Counted from the stretch's first letter, positions 16,737-26,186 are shown. The stretch: 64,000 bases of DNA from Candidatus Bathyarchaeota archaeon (GCA_018396535.1 JAGTQC010000001.1:124001-188000); one strand, 5' to 3'. Notes: generated by a model not told the origin, from the sequence alone. Numbers and translations are program-made.

Positions 16737-17872
16737 GTAACTACTTCACCTAATCTATCTTGTTTTATAGCTTCCTTAATCTCTAGAGCTATCCTTCTTC
16801 CTACACTCATAGAGAAACCCCATAAATCCTCAGTATACGGCGTATATTTCACTCCAGGTGATCCAGGTACTCTAACGCTTACATCATAGACTACTATATC
16901 CTCTCTCGGAGGGCCTGGTGTAACTACGCTTTGAAGAGCAAACGGACCTATAATCCCTGGAGGATATTCTCTTCTCGCTATATCTACAAACTTTTCGGCT
17001 AATTCAAAAGCTCTTTCTAGCAGGGATTCTCTAACTGTACAAGCGATATGACCAACTTCTATATTCTTAACTTCAACATACTTGAGCACCTCTAATTGCT
17101 CAGGTGCAGGTATTCTTATTATGCCATCGAGATTACTCTGTCTACGCATATCTACACCTATAAGTTCAACCTCATCTGTTAGAGGAGAGTAGAAGAAGTT
17201 GAAGTTGAAGTATGCTCCTACTACGAACTCTTCTATCCTAGCTCTATGGAGGCTAGCTTCTGTTACCAACCCGCTCTTCAATAGTCTTGAAGCTTTTTCT
17301 TCATAATCCTTAGGAGATGACGCTAGGAAGAAGGCTCTTTCAAAACTTCTGAATGCTTCGGATGCTTTAACTATGACCAACCTATCTATATCGGATGGAT
17401 CCTTAAATATCTTAGGTGTGGGTATGCCTGCTTTCTCGAGTAGATAGTATTGCCCACGCTCTACATCTCTTTCCTCGATCTTAAGTAGAAATCTATTACC
17501 GAATACGGGTATGTAGAATTCATCTTCCAACGCTTTATAGCCTACATAAACGCATAAAGATCTATGAGGTATAAATACTGTATTTCTACGTATTAATTCT
17601 TCCTGTACATTACGTGATACTATTTCTCTAAATTTATCGAGAACTATGAAATCGTCTACTATACCGACATTATACTCGTAGATTTTCCTTGATCTGAAGT
17701 ACTTTGTATAGGTTTTCTCCCGGCCTTTCTCACATACTACTATGGTCTTAAACCCTTCATCCTTAGCTCCACGACATACTTCTAAGGCTGAATGACTTCC
17801 GAGAACACCTATACATATATTTCTAGTATCGTATCTTTCGAGTATACTATTTATATCCTCTCTAGATATCAT
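16733..17872 (-). CDS. purP: PurP-family ATP-grasp ligase (paralogue 1)
   Basis: This 379-aa PurP paralogue shares the layout of its neighbour: LERYDTRNICIGVLGSHSAL, FIPHRSLCVYVGY, PVFGNRFLLK, TEASLHRARIEEFVVGAYF, GPFALQSV and YDVSVRVPGSPG. The ATP-grasp loop differs (VKASEAFRSFERAFF instead of the glycine-rich KLHGAKGGSRYF), so it may have a different specificity or a supporting role. Archaeal genomes often carry two or more PurP types. It is the upstream gene of the pair. Confidence 0.9.
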   Translation of the reverse strand: MISREDINSILERYDTRNICIGVLGSHSALEVCRGAKDEGFKTIVVCEKGREKTYTKYFRSRKIYEYNVGIVDDFIVLDKFREIVSRNVQEELIRRNTVFIPHRSLCVYVGYKALEDEFYIPVFGNRFLLKIEERDVERGQYYLLEKAGIPTPKIFKDPSDIDRLVIVKASEAFRSFERAFFLASSPKDYEEKASRLLKSGLVTEASLHRARIEEFVVGAYFNFNFFYSPLTDEVELIGVDMRRQSNLDGIIRIPAPEQLEVLKYVEVKNIEVGHIACTVRESLLERAFELAEKFVDIARREYPPGIIGPFALQSVVTPGPPREDIVVYDVSVRVPGSPGVKYTPYTEDLWGFSMSVGRRIALEIKEAIKQDRLGEVVT

Positions 17873-17955
17873 ATTCTAGGCATTTTCTATCCGTGAGCTT
17901 TCGAATATAAGAATTATGCTTCAAGATCGGGCTTAGATCATTTTGAATGGTGCAC

Positions 17956-18420
17956 CTACCTAACTACGAGAACCGGACACTTTGCTTTTCTTACTATAGC
18001 TTCAGCTATATGACCTAAACCTGGTATTGATACAGGTTTATCCCTACCGCCTATTACGAGTAGATCATAACCCTTCTCAGCTTCTCTAAGTATCTCTTCT
18101 TCAGGCTTCCCCTTCTTAACTACGAAATCTACGGATACTCCGTAAGCTTCTGCTTCAGCTAGGGCATCTTCCATAATCTCGTGTATTCTTCTAAGCTCTT
18201 CCCTACCTATAGATTCATGCGGTATGAAACTTATAGTAGCAGGAGTACCTACACCTACAGTTATATCGTGGTGAATCCTAAACGGTTTTATCATAGGGGT
18301 ATCTGTAACGTAGAGTAAATGAATTTCAGATGGTTCGCTAAGTTTCTTGATAAGTTCTAGAATCATTTTGTATGCTTTCAAACTTGTAGGAGAGCCATCG
18401 AATGCTACTAGTATCTTCAA
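17956..18420 (-). CDS. Universal stress protein (UspA family)
   Basis: This protein of about 154 aa has the Usp fold: KILVAFDGSPTSLKAY at the start, HLLYVTD strand, and the C-terminal nucleotide-loop segment VIGGRDKPVSIPGLGHIAEAIVRKAKCPVLVVR. TTG at 18420 is preferred over an upstream in-frame TTG at 18447. The TATA box at 18458-18470 would place transcription start downstream of 18447, and family members start at MKILVAFDGS. Its role is usually in stress or signalling with ATP or nucleotide binding. Confidence 0.9.
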   Translation of the reverse strand: MKILVAFDGSPTSLKAYKMILELIKKLSEPSEIHLLYVTDTPMIKPFRIHHDITVGVGTPATISFIPHESIGREELRRIHEIMEDALAEAEAYGVSVDFVVKKGKPEEEILREAEKGYDLLVIGGRDKPVSIPGLGHIAEAIVRKAKCPVLVVR

Positions 18421-18457
18421 TTGAACCACATCCTTATAGATATACAATGAAGCGGAG

Positions 18458-18470
18458 AGATTTAAAAATT
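18458..18470 (-). promoter_or_regulatory. TATA box for the universal stress protein
   Basis: The minus strand reads aatttttaaatct, a good archaeal TATA box. A start about 25 bases downstream would fall near 18438, leaving a leader of less than 20 bases before the TTG at 18420. Confidence 0.55.
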
Positions 18471-18500
18471 CGATATCCTGAGGCCTATTAGGATAGTATA

Positions 18501-19757
18501 CTATACTCCTCTACGACCTATAGTCCTCCAGACCATTAGAGCTGTAGCTATCCTACCTACTATCGATATGATATATACGATTCTAGTAGCCCATATCAAT
18601 CCTATATATCCTTCTATGATGTTAGCGATATAACCGCCTATGAATGAACCTACGGTTGTCGTTATACCTACGAATACATTGTAGATCGCTATCCTTTCTC
18701 CACGTTCAAATTCGTTTACTATTCCTAATAGGTATGTAGTATATGCTGTTTCACCTAGAGCAGATATTAAGCCTAAAACTATGTTATTAGCTATAAGTAT
18801 CGATAGCTGACCTGTAATCTCTGCGAATAGGTATGATGTAGGAACGATTATGAGCGCCGAGCGATAGAGTGTGATTACTCGTTCACAGCTATATCTGTTT
18901 ATAACCCTATCCACATACCTCTGAATCAGAAGCGAGGATAGACCCTGGGATATACTGAGGATAGTTAGCATAGCAGGCGGAAGCTTTAGTATACTCTGTA
19001 ATGTTATAGGGAATATAGGCCAGGCTATCGATAACGCGAACGATGCTATAGCATTCACTTTACAGAATTCGTAGAAAACTCCATCTTTCTTAAGAGATTT
19101 TAAATCGTATAGATTGAGTATAGGCTTCTTAATCTTCACCCTGGTTCTCCTATCTTCCTTAACATATAGAATTATCAAGCTTGATACTATACCTATGGAG
19201 CCTGCGGTTAGGAGAGGTATCTTATAAACGTCTTTTCCGGATGCAGTGATCGTCGACGATATCCATCCAGATAATGCCGCGGCTATTATCGATCCTGCAA
19301 GACTCCAAAGCCTTATATGTGCTACGACTCTAGCTCTATCGATCGATGTAGTATTATCACCTATAAGTGCTGTCCATACTGGTGCAACAGCTGATGCAGC
19401 TAAAGTCTGTATTACTATCAAGACTAGGTATACACCTACGCTATCGGTATATGCTATTAGTATCCATGTTAAAGCTATGATTATACTACCAAAGAATATT
19501 ATCGGTACCCTCCTACCTATGCTATCACTAAGCCTACCCCAGAAGGTTTGAAGGATGGATTGTGTAAAATTCGTCGTAGATCTTATTAGACCCATATCAC
19601 TCGGGTTAGCGCCTAGTAGTATAGGATATACTGTTATGAATGGGGCAACCATACCATCCACTAGGGATGATAGTATAGATTTTACGAATAGTATTCTCAG
19701 GTTTCGATGTATATGATCCCTATCCTCCACCACTGCTAATTTTAACGGTCTATACAT
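18501..19757 (-). CDS. Major facilitator superfamily transporter
   Basis: A 418-aa membrane protein with about 12 hydrophobic segments. The MFS signature loop between helices 2 and 3 is seen as FWGRLSDSIGRRVP, and helix 1-2 reads LVDGMVAPFITVYPILLGANPSDMG. Such proteins export or import small solutes using ion gradients; the substrate cannot be deduced. It follows the giant membrane protein gene on the same strand with 30 bases between them. Confidence 0.88.
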   Translation of the reverse strand: MYRPLKLAVVEDRDHIHRNLRILFVKSILSSLVDGMVAPFITVYPILLGANPSDMGLIRSTTNFTQSILQTFWGRLSDSIGRRVPIIFFGSIIIALTWILIAYTDSVGVYLVLIVIQTLAASAVAPVWTALIGDNTTSIDRARVVAHIRLWSLAGSIIAAALSGWISSTITASGKDVYKIPLLTAGSIGIVSSLIILYVKEDRRTRVKIKKPILNLYDLKSLKKDGVFYEFCKVNAIASFALSIAWPIFPITLQSILKLPPAMLTILSISQGLSSLLIQRYVDRVINRYSCERVITLYRSALIIVPTSYLFAEITGQLSILIANNIVLGLISALGETAYTTYLLGIVNEFERGERIAIYNVFVGITTTVGSFIGGYIANIIEGYIGLIWATRIVYIISIVGRIATALMVWRTIGRRGV

Positions 19758-19786
19758 AAAGCCTGAAAATAAGTATTCTATCTAGA

Positions 19787-22700
19787 TTATACTTCTATCG
19801 ATATATAGTATAGCTCGATTATTTCTGAGAATTTTATCATAAAACCTATATTAACCCAGTTACCGTCGAACCAGATATATACACGTTTACCTTGATAATC
19901 GAGTTCTAAGATTAGAGCTTGTATAACCTGTCTTATATATGCTAGATCTTCAGATCCGCTACACTTTACATTCTCTACTCTAACCTTTACATGAGGGTAT
20001 AAGGCTTCAGCTTCGATTATCGTTAATCCTAGATCTCTTAGGATCTTCTTTAGCTCGGCTATCTTCTCCTCTCTTCCGAGAGTATATCTGCCGTGCCCCA
20101 TATTCTCTAAAGCCTTCAATCCTGCTATACGTACCTCACCGGGATTCTTCGGATTAGATATAACGTAGGAGCCGATCTCCTGCTTCTCAGCATCTACCGC
20201 TACAACCATAGCTGGTAATACTAGATCCCGCTCCTCACCATAGAATGGAATGATATATACGAGGTTACGTTCTATTACGTATAATAGTATATTACTATAC
20301 CTCCAGTTTGGATGGAGTGTAAGCTCCCTCTTAACATCTGGGCTATTACTTACAACAGATAGAGCTGTCCATGGACCTATAACAGTCCTATCCTCAAGAC
20401 TTAGGAAATATATGTTTCCAAGCATATGTCCTGATGGAGCTATATACATACCTGCTAGATTCCTTGATGGACTCCTATACCATTCTACAAGTCTTACAGC
20501 ACACCATGTCTCCTCACCCTTAAAGCGTATGGTTATGTATCTTACATCTTCGAATAATGCTCCGGTTTGAGTTCTAGTGAAATCGTAGAATTGGTTACTC
20601 TGCCATTTAGAGAAATCTTCTTGGAAATACCAGTTGTAGCAATCTATCTGCGATTCTAGTAGCTCTTCAGGATACTTTAATTGTTTCTTAATCCACTCCG
20701 GTATAGGCTTGGACCATATGTTATACTTCGCTCTATAATACTCTGTTATATAGTCGCTTCTATATTCTTCGAGGAGATAGCCATCCATAACCCCGCTATG
20801 AAGGTCGACTAGTACGAAACCTATCAGCCTCTGTATACCCTTATACTCGTGGGATGGCCAATCTAGGTAATCGTGGGGAGGAGGCCATGAAACCCATAAC
20901 CAATATAGTAGGTATACGTTACCATCCTCACCGAATACTACATATCCACTATCAGTCGTATATAGATTGGGTAATAGCAGTTTAGATATTCTCTTCCTAC
21001 AATCTCTATCTACCAGAGCTTTTACATCTCCGTAGATGCCTTGAGCGAAATCCCATCTAAACTCCCAGAAGAATTTCCAAAAACGCCACAATCCTCTATA
21101 TATGTAATCTGGTGGACCATCATATCCAGGTGGCCCGGTATACCCTGGTAGATGTATTTCTTGGAAGCCTGAGACGCCTATATATACTTCATCAACCTCC
21201 TTCCATAATCCTCCCTCGCCATAGTATAACGTAGGATGTATCGTTAAGTTTAGTAGATCTTTAACATCTACTATCTCTGCAGAAGTAGAGTCTAGAGCTA
21301 GGATCTTTTCTGAATGTGTTAGTATGAGATGGTTAGCTCTCCATACATCTACATCCCCAGCGTATGGGGGTCTAATGGGTGTTAGTACTGCTACCCAATA
21401 CTCCTTCCCGTTCAAGTATACTATATCTATGATAGCCTCATCTATAGACATCCAGTTAACACCTACGTACGGCCTAAGATTGAGTCTAGCTGCTTCAGCT
21501 GTGAATATCCTAGTTCTCTCAAGTATACGAGTATCGTTTATCGATATAGAATTTACACCGACTATTTCGATATTATCTACAGCATAAGCCCATTTTGTAA
21601 ATCTTATAGTAGGGAGGTATGATGGGATCCAGAGATATTCGTAGGCTTTACCTTGCATCTGAGTTTCGATAGCTAACTTAGCATATATACTCGGTGATAC
21701 TATACATACGATAACCATAGCTATGGATATTATAGTGCGTAAATCGTATTCATGAATCAACCTACGGTGTATCCTATAAACTGTATAGTAGATACGCTTA
21801 CTGTAAACCGATAGTTTGAAAATTATAGCCAGACATAGGAGTATCGTAGAAGCTAGGAGTATCGTTAATGTATGGTATGGTGTAGAAGCATCGAAAACAC
21901 TCATCGGAGCTTTCAAGAAGACTACTACTAGCGACGATGATAGTATGAATAGTATGTTAGCGAGAACTCTGATCACCGATGATGAAGATGGTAGACCTAG
22001 ATGCCTAGATATCATTATAGACGCTATATCGCCTATAGATGCTAGAATTAATCTTATAACCCATATAGCTACTAATATGTAAGTGAGGGTATAGAGTATG
22101 TTATAGATTTCTAGATTCAACGCTTCGCTTATAGGATAATCTACTGGTGTCACATATGTGGGGGCTATCCTCTCAGATAGGATCGATATTATCCTAGATA
22201 TTGCTCCATAGAGGTTTAAGCCATACCTATTTATAGAGTATATTATAAGGTCTAGCTTGACTGCTAATTCGATACCAAATCTTATTACGATTATGAAAGC
22301 AGCTATAAACTTCACCACCATCCATAGAGCACCGTAAGGTATTAGACGTATTTTATCATTGAATTCAACCTCATCCACACCTATCATCGAGGGTTTAAGA
22401 ATGAATCTGTGATCGTATGAAACACCTACTAAACTATCCCTACTACCTGTGAATATCCATATGATAGGAAGAAGTTTACTTCTAGTATAGATATGCCTCC
22501 TACCATCCCTACCCATACCTACATGTATCCTTGGATCGCTGAGCACTACTATAGAAGCAACTAGGAGAGCTGTAAGCATGAGTACCCCATCTATAAACCT
22601 GATGGATAGGATGTTTAAGCCAGCTTTAGATAATACATAGCTATACTCTATATCTAGGGATAGAGAATAATCCATAGTTAATTTGAATACCGGTAAACAT

Positions 22701-22948
22701 ATCGATGGTAGGGTTATTAGGTATACAAGCACCATCCATCTGAAACCTACTACTCCATACAAAGCTATAGACACTATAACGAAGGGTATAGCTAGAGATA
22801 GAATGTTAATCAGAATAGCTACGAATAGTATAGGATAGCTTATAGGATTATCAAATACGTTTAACTGTTTCAGAAGCGATAAAAGTATGAGAGAATAAAC
22901 TACGACTATAGTTATCGTAGCTAAGCTTAGCGTCCTATACTTCCTCAC
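19787..22948 (-). CDS. Large UPF0182-like membrane protein
   Basis: At 1053 aa this is the largest unexplained gene here. Roughly the first 430 residues hold about 8-9 hydrophobic helices; the remainder is a large, probably extracytoplasmic domain. Segments in that domain resemble the UPF0182/COG1615 family in order: a tyrosine-rich RFTKWAYAVDNIE, an NDTR/ARLNL region, LYYGEGGLWKEVDEVYIGV, LVDRDCRKRISKLLLPNLYT, KYPEELLESQIDCYNWYF (UPF0182: YPEDLF...Q...YH), and IGPWTALSVVSNSPDVKREL followed by ILLYVIERNLVYIIPFY. The match is divergent and the family function is unknown. It is first in a minus-strand group and divergent from a secreted protein. Confidence 0.65.
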   Translation of the reverse strand: MRKYRTLSLATITIVVVYSLILLSLLKQLNVFDNPISYPILFVAILINILSLAIPFVIVSIALYGVVGFRWMVLVYLITLPSICLPVFKLTMDYSLSLDIEYSYVLSKAGLNILSIRFIDGVLMLTALLVASIVVLSDPRIHVGMGRDGRRHIYTRSKLLPIIWIFTGSRDSLVGVSYDHRFILKPSMIGVDEVEFNDKIRLIPYGALWMVVKFIAAFIIVIRFGIELAVKLDLIIYSINRYGLNLYGAISRIISILSERIAPTYVTPVDYPISEALNLEIYNILYTLTYILVAIWVIRLILASIGDIASIMISRHLGLPSSSSVIRVLANILFILSSSLVVVFLKAPMSVFDASTPYHTLTILLASTILLCLAIIFKLSVYSKRIYYTVYRIHRRLIHEYDLRTIISIAMVIVCIVSPSIYAKLAIETQMQGKAYEYLWIPSYLPTIRFTKWAYAVDNIEIVGVNSISINDTRILERTRIFTAEAARLNLRPYVGVNWMSIDEAIIDIVYLNGKEYWVAVLTPIRPPYAGDVDVWRANHLILTHSEKILALDSTSAEIVDVKDLLNLTIHPTLYYGEGGLWKEVDEVYIGVSGFQEIHLPGYTGPPGYDGPPDYIYRGLWRFWKFFWEFRWDFAQGIYGDVKALVDRDCRKRISKLLLPNLYTTDSGYVVFGEDGNVYLLYWLWVSWPPPHDYLDWPSHEYKGIQRLIGFVLVDLHSGVMDGYLLEEYRSDYITEYYRAKYNIWSKPIPEWIKKQLKYPEELLESQIDCYNWYFQEDFSKWQSNQFYDFTRTQTGALFEDVRYITIRFKGEETWCAVRLVEWYRSPSRNLAGMYIAPSGHMLGNIYFLSLEDRTVIGPWTALSVVSNSPDVKRELTLHPNWRYSNILLYVIERNLVYIIPFYGEERDLVLPAMVVAVDAEKQEIGSYVISNPKNPGEVRIAGLKALENMGHGRYTLGREEKIAELKKILRDLGLTIIEAEALYPHVKVRVENVKCSGSEDLAYIRQVIQALILELDYQGKRVYIWFDGNWVNIGFMIKFSEIIELYYISIEV

Positions 22949-23018
22949 AGGGCTTTCTATCTATACTCCACACTATTAAACCTTTTATTCTAAATGAGTA
23001 GGAGGTATCAGGATAGGG

Positions 23019-23648
23019 TTGAAGAGTAGGGGTATAGTCTTTACGATCATATTAATGTCTATATCTCTCATCATACTTACTAGCTTCGGTAGATCTGAGG
23101 AGATAGCATATCCGCTATGGCTTAAACCAGGTGCTACTATAGTATATTATGGAAGATTAGGTATCGGCGAGGGGGTATTGGAAGCCACTGTGAAGTGGTA
23201 TGTAAGGAGTATCGATGCAAATAACATTATCCTAGAATCTACTATCGAATCGACTAGTTTAAGAACATCTATATCGAGAGTATTCAGTGTATCGGTAGAT
23301 ACAGGTAGGATCCTATCTATAAATGGGGAGGATGTGGATCCAAGTAGATTCTTCCTATGGATCTATCCTCCACCGAATGTAGGAGATGTAGTAGAGATAG
23401 AGGGGATCCAATATAGGATAACGCGTACGGATCGTGTAAACGCTTCTAATAGGGTATGGGAGTGTATAGTAGCTAACGCTACTATAGATAATACCTGTAT
23501 TCGTGGAAGCGTAGTTAGATGGTACGATATAGAAACTGGAGTACAGGTTAGAGTCTATATGAAGTTATCCTTCACATATAAGTTTAAGGGAGAGAATACA
23601 ACATCCTCGGCTGAAACAGATCTTATAGTATTATCGATATCATCATGA
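23019..23648 (+). CDS. Predicted secreted or membrane-anchored protein, unknown
   Basis: This 209-aa protein begins with a clear N-terminal hydrophobic signal (FTIILMSISLIILTSF after a basic KSRG). The rest is beta-rich with alternating hydrophobic residues and threonine/serine. TTG at 23019 is used as start, with ggagg upstream. It is the only plus-strand gene in the 18-25.8 kb group, lying between the UPF0182-like and Yip1-like genes. No family is recognised; it probably faces outside the cell with its neighbours. Confidence 0.7.
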   Translation: MKSRGIVFTIILMSISLIILTSFGRSEEIAYPLWLKPGATIVYYGRLGIGEGVLEATVKWYVRSIDANNIILESTIESTSLRTSISRVFSVSVDTGRILSINGEDVDPSRFFLWIYPPPNVGDVVEIEGIQYRITRTDRVNASNRVWECIVANATIDNTCIRGSVVRWYDIETGVQVRVYMKLSFTYKFKGENTTSSAETDLIVLSISS

Positions 23649-23659
23649 TGAGTGCTATC

Positions 23660-24448
23660 CTAGCCGATAATCCTAGGTATCGTTACATATATTAGCATCC
23701 AAGCGAGTACTGTTATACCCTGCATTATGAGTGTACGTCCTCTATCGAGTTCTGCAAGCTTACCGACACCTATACCTGAAACCGTTATAACCCATATGGG
23801 GAAGGCGTAGAATAGTATATTCGATGCCTGAACTATGATGGAATTTCTCCATACCTCATCAGCTATAACGTTCAACCTATCTAAACTATTCCATACAGCT
23901 ATCTGATGCTTCACAGCTTGTATAGATGATAGTAGTGTTAGAACCTCTATCCTAGATGTTATCCTATAAGTTACATCAGGTACAAAGGGTAGGAGGATGA
24001 CCTGGAGTAGAGATGATATTATGTATGCTGTAAACGAGAAGCCTACACATAGTATAGTTCCAGGGAAGCTTCTCTCACCACCTAGAAGCCATGATGATAA
24101 GTATAGAATAACGGCTGTGATCAGGAAGTTTATACCGAGGCTCACAGTATTGGATATGAAGTTCATCAGCGTAGTCATAGGCCAGCCGTAGATATCTACG
24201 AAGGTGAAGCTTTCACCAACCTCTACATCATAGTATATGATCTTCGTAGCTTGGAGTAGTACATACGATAAACCAGCAGATAAACCAGTTAGTACGAATA
24301 GGAGGAGTACCCATAGATAATCTGGGTCTTCGAATACCTCATCATACACGTCATACGGCTTGAATAGTACTTTAAAACTCCATACACCCCTACCGCAAAT
24401 CCAACGTTTAGCCCTCGCTACTAGACCTTCTTCCACGCCTCTTCTCAC
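23660..24448 (-). CDS. Yip1-like multi-pass membrane protein
   Basis: A 262-aa protein with about five transmembrane segments. The amphipathic N-terminus FKVLFKPYDVYDEVFEDPDY preceding the first helix resembles archaeal Yip1/DUF1282 proteins, where a short PxxxFxxL-type motif leads into a membrane domain. It overlaps the PqqD-like gene upstream by 41 nt; GTG at 24439 is another start. Function is unknown. Overlap and strand suggest translation together with the PqqD-like and duplicated 307-aa proteins. Confidence 0.6.
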   Translation of the reverse strand: MRRGVEEGLVARAKRWICGRGVWSFKVLFKPYDVYDEVFEDPDYLWVLLLFVLTGLSAGLSYVLLQATKIIYYDVEVGESFTFVDIYGWPMTTLMNFISNTVSLGINFLITAVILYLSSWLLGGERSFPGTILCVGFSFTAYIISSLLQVILLPFVPDVTYRITSRIEVLTLLSSIQAVKHQIAVWNSLDRLNVIADEVWRNSIIVQASNILFYAFPIWVITVSGIGVGKLAELDRGRTLIMQGITVLAWMLIYVTIPRIIG

Positions 24449-24830
24449 CTATAGATATAGCTTCTCTAGGTAGGAAGGCTATAAGCTTCCTCTCAGCTAG
24501 CCTCCTTAGAAATAGGAGGAGGGGTGTTTCAGCTTCCACCTTAGCTAGCTTATATTTAGAACATATCCTAGATAATATATCCTCCACACTATTCCTCCCA
24601 TCCATATTCAACCATATGAATGAACCTATATCATCTAGGTTTAACCTCTTCTCCTTCTTAACACCCCCACCCTTCCTAACAACTATATACACACCCCCAT
24701 CCGCATACTCACCCCACTCTACTATAGGGTTACGTACAGGTATCAGCTTCATAAAATCCTCTCTTGTAGGAGCTTCTCTACTCTCCCTGCGCCTCCTCCT
24801 GAAAAGCTTAGCGAAGATATTCGGAGACAT
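24408..24830 (-). CDS. PqqD-like (RRE-type) protein
   Basis: This 140-aa protein has a basic N-terminus (KLFRRRRRESR) and a winged-helix PqqD-like domain from about residue 60. That domain reads RLNLDDIGSFIWLNMDGRNS, then VEDILSRICSKYKLAKVEAE and a helix LLLFLRRLAERKLIAFL. PqqD domains bind leader peptides for radical SAM or other modifying enzymes. No radical SAM gene adjoins it, so the classic role is not supported and the domain may bind a neighbouring protein. The C-terminus is again basic and overlaps the Yip1-like gene. Confidence 0.75.
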   Translation of the reverse strand: MSPNIFAKLFRRRRRESREAPTREDFMKLIPVRNPIVEWGEYADGGVYIVVRKGGGVKKEKRLNLDDIGSFIWLNMDGRNSVEDILSRICSKYKLAKVEAETPLLLFLRRLAERKLIAFLPREAISIGEKRRGRRSSSEG

Positions 24831-24843
24831 AGCTTAACCACCT

Positions 24844-25767
24844 TCAATGACATCTTAAATTCTCGAAGACTTCATTCATAACCTTTTCGATAGCCTCTCC
24901 TAAACCCTTCTCCTTAAGGATAGAGAATGCGTACAATCTATCCATCATATCGCAGATCCATACATAGGTATAACCATCCATAGGCTTCTTTAATAAACCC
25001 CTTCTAAATGAGAGAGGGTAGAGGTATCCTTCATGACCGAATACATCCACCTGCATAGGCTTCCTCCATATAAGACCTTTTAAAGTCTTACCTAGAAATC
25101 TACGATACTTCTCCCTAACCCAATCCTCCAGCTTCTCCTTCTTCAAAACCCTACTAGCTAACCCAACCCTCTCAAACCCTATATAGCCATACCTAGATTC
25201 GAATAGCAGGTATATATCGGCAGGATAGAATCTCCTATCTACGAGTTCGAAATCTACAGGTATCTTCAACTCTATATCGAAGATCCTCCAAGATAGGGTG
25301 CTATCCCCGGGGTGGCAATCAAAGTTTGATAAAACTCTCTCAGAGATAGCCTTAACCCTATCATACTCCTCTCTATCGAAGTGGAATCTCAATATAAAGC
25401 TACGCATACTTCTATCACAGTTAAACACGTATATGAAACCCTCCCTACCACCGCGGTAGTAGATATACGATGCTAAATGCCCATTAATCCTACCCTCACC
25501 TCTACTAGCTACTTTGAAATCCGGATCCTCCTTCCTACCCTTAGATTCCAGATCCTTAAGAATCCTCCTAGGATCGGGTGTCTTACTCTTCTTAAACCCC
25601 TCCCATCTAACCTCTAACCTAGGCTTATAATCATCAAACCTAAGATAGCCACGCTTAGAATTACCCCCCTCAACCTTTATAACCCAATCCTCAGGTATGG
25701 AGCATGATATACGATGCCAACTAAACCCTACTAATTCGATACTCTCAGGAGACACAGCTGCTAGCAA
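24844..25767 (-). CDS. Internally duplicated protein, unknown function
   Basis: This 307-aa protein consists of two similar halves. Each starts with a tryptophan-containing strand and an IP(x)D segment (HRISCSIPEDW near 18-28; FDIELKIPVDF near 163-173). Each then has a YxxFExR/YLRF-type strand and ends with an aromatic-Cys-Asp strand (YVFNCDRS; YVWICDMM), followed by an amphipathic helix finishing NFDCH or NLRCH. The pattern is reminiscent of PsbP/Mog1/DcrB-type folds, but that is inference. The start could be TTG at 25767 or GTG at 25755. It is first in the set with the PqqD-like and Yip1-like genes. Confidence 0.6.
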   Translation of the reverse strand: MLAAVSPESIELVGFSWHRISCSIPEDWVIKVEGGNSKRGYLRFDDYKPRLEVRWEGFKKSKTPDPRRILKDLESKGRKEDPDFKVASRGEGRINGHLASYIYYRGGREGFIYVFNCDRSMRSFILRFHFDREEYDRVKAISERVLSNFDCHPGDSTLSWRIFDIELKIPVDFELVDRRFYPADIYLLFESRYGYIGFERVGLASRVLKKEKLEDWVREKYRRFLGKTLKGLIWRKPMQVDVFGHEGYLYPLSFRRGLLKKPMDGYTYVWICDMMDRLYAFSILKEKGLGEAIEKVMNEVFENLRCH

Positions 25768-25845
25768 CTTAAATATCGTATAGAGCGAAGATAACCTTTT
25801 TCCATAAAGACATATTTAGAGGAGGTGTAGAGTATAACTAGCCTA

Positions 25846-25920
25846 TGGGCCGGCCCGGATTCGAACCGGGGATCTCCGCGGTGTGAACGCGGCGTCTTAA
25901 CCAGGCTGGACCACCGGCCC
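25846..25920 (-). tRNA. tRNA-Val (anticodon CAC)
   Basis: On the minus strand GGGCCGG pairs with CCGGCCC, the anticodon stem CCGCG/CGCGG encloses TTCACAC giving anticodon CAC, and the T-arm is CCCGGTTCGAATCCGGG with discriminator A. CCA is not encoded, unlike the other three tRNAs in the window. The body is nearly identical to tRNA-Val(TAC) at 62.9 kb. Confidence 0.94.
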
Positions 25921-26018
25921 GCATCGATAATATAGACCAACTCTTCACTTTAAATACTTTCACTCAGTTAATCAGAGTTTGATAAACATCTCGACCCATG
26001 ATTATGATCTAGGAGATC

Positions 26019-26186
26019 CTATCTCTTAATAGCTGGCTCCCTATGCTTCCATCTAAGATTATAGGATTTACAGTTCCTACACTTCTCAGCGTTAGGACTA
26101 TTCCTAACACCACACTCCCTACAGATCTTTACGTATAGCCTCTTCCTCATAGCTATCTCTCGTTTAACAGGGTCTCTTATAGGCAT
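26019..26186 (-). CDS. rpl40e: 50S ribosomal protein L40e
   Basis: This short gene (55 aa) has the zinc-binding CRECGVRN and CRNCKSYNLRWKHRE of L40e, with a basic N-terminus MPIRDPVKREIAMRKRLYVK. A ggagg site precedes the ATG and a TATA-like box lies at 26221-26233. It is divergent from L38e. Confidence 0.93.
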   Translation of the reverse strand: MPIRDPVKREIAMRKRLYVKICRECGVRNSPNAEKCRNCKSYNLRWKHREPAIKR

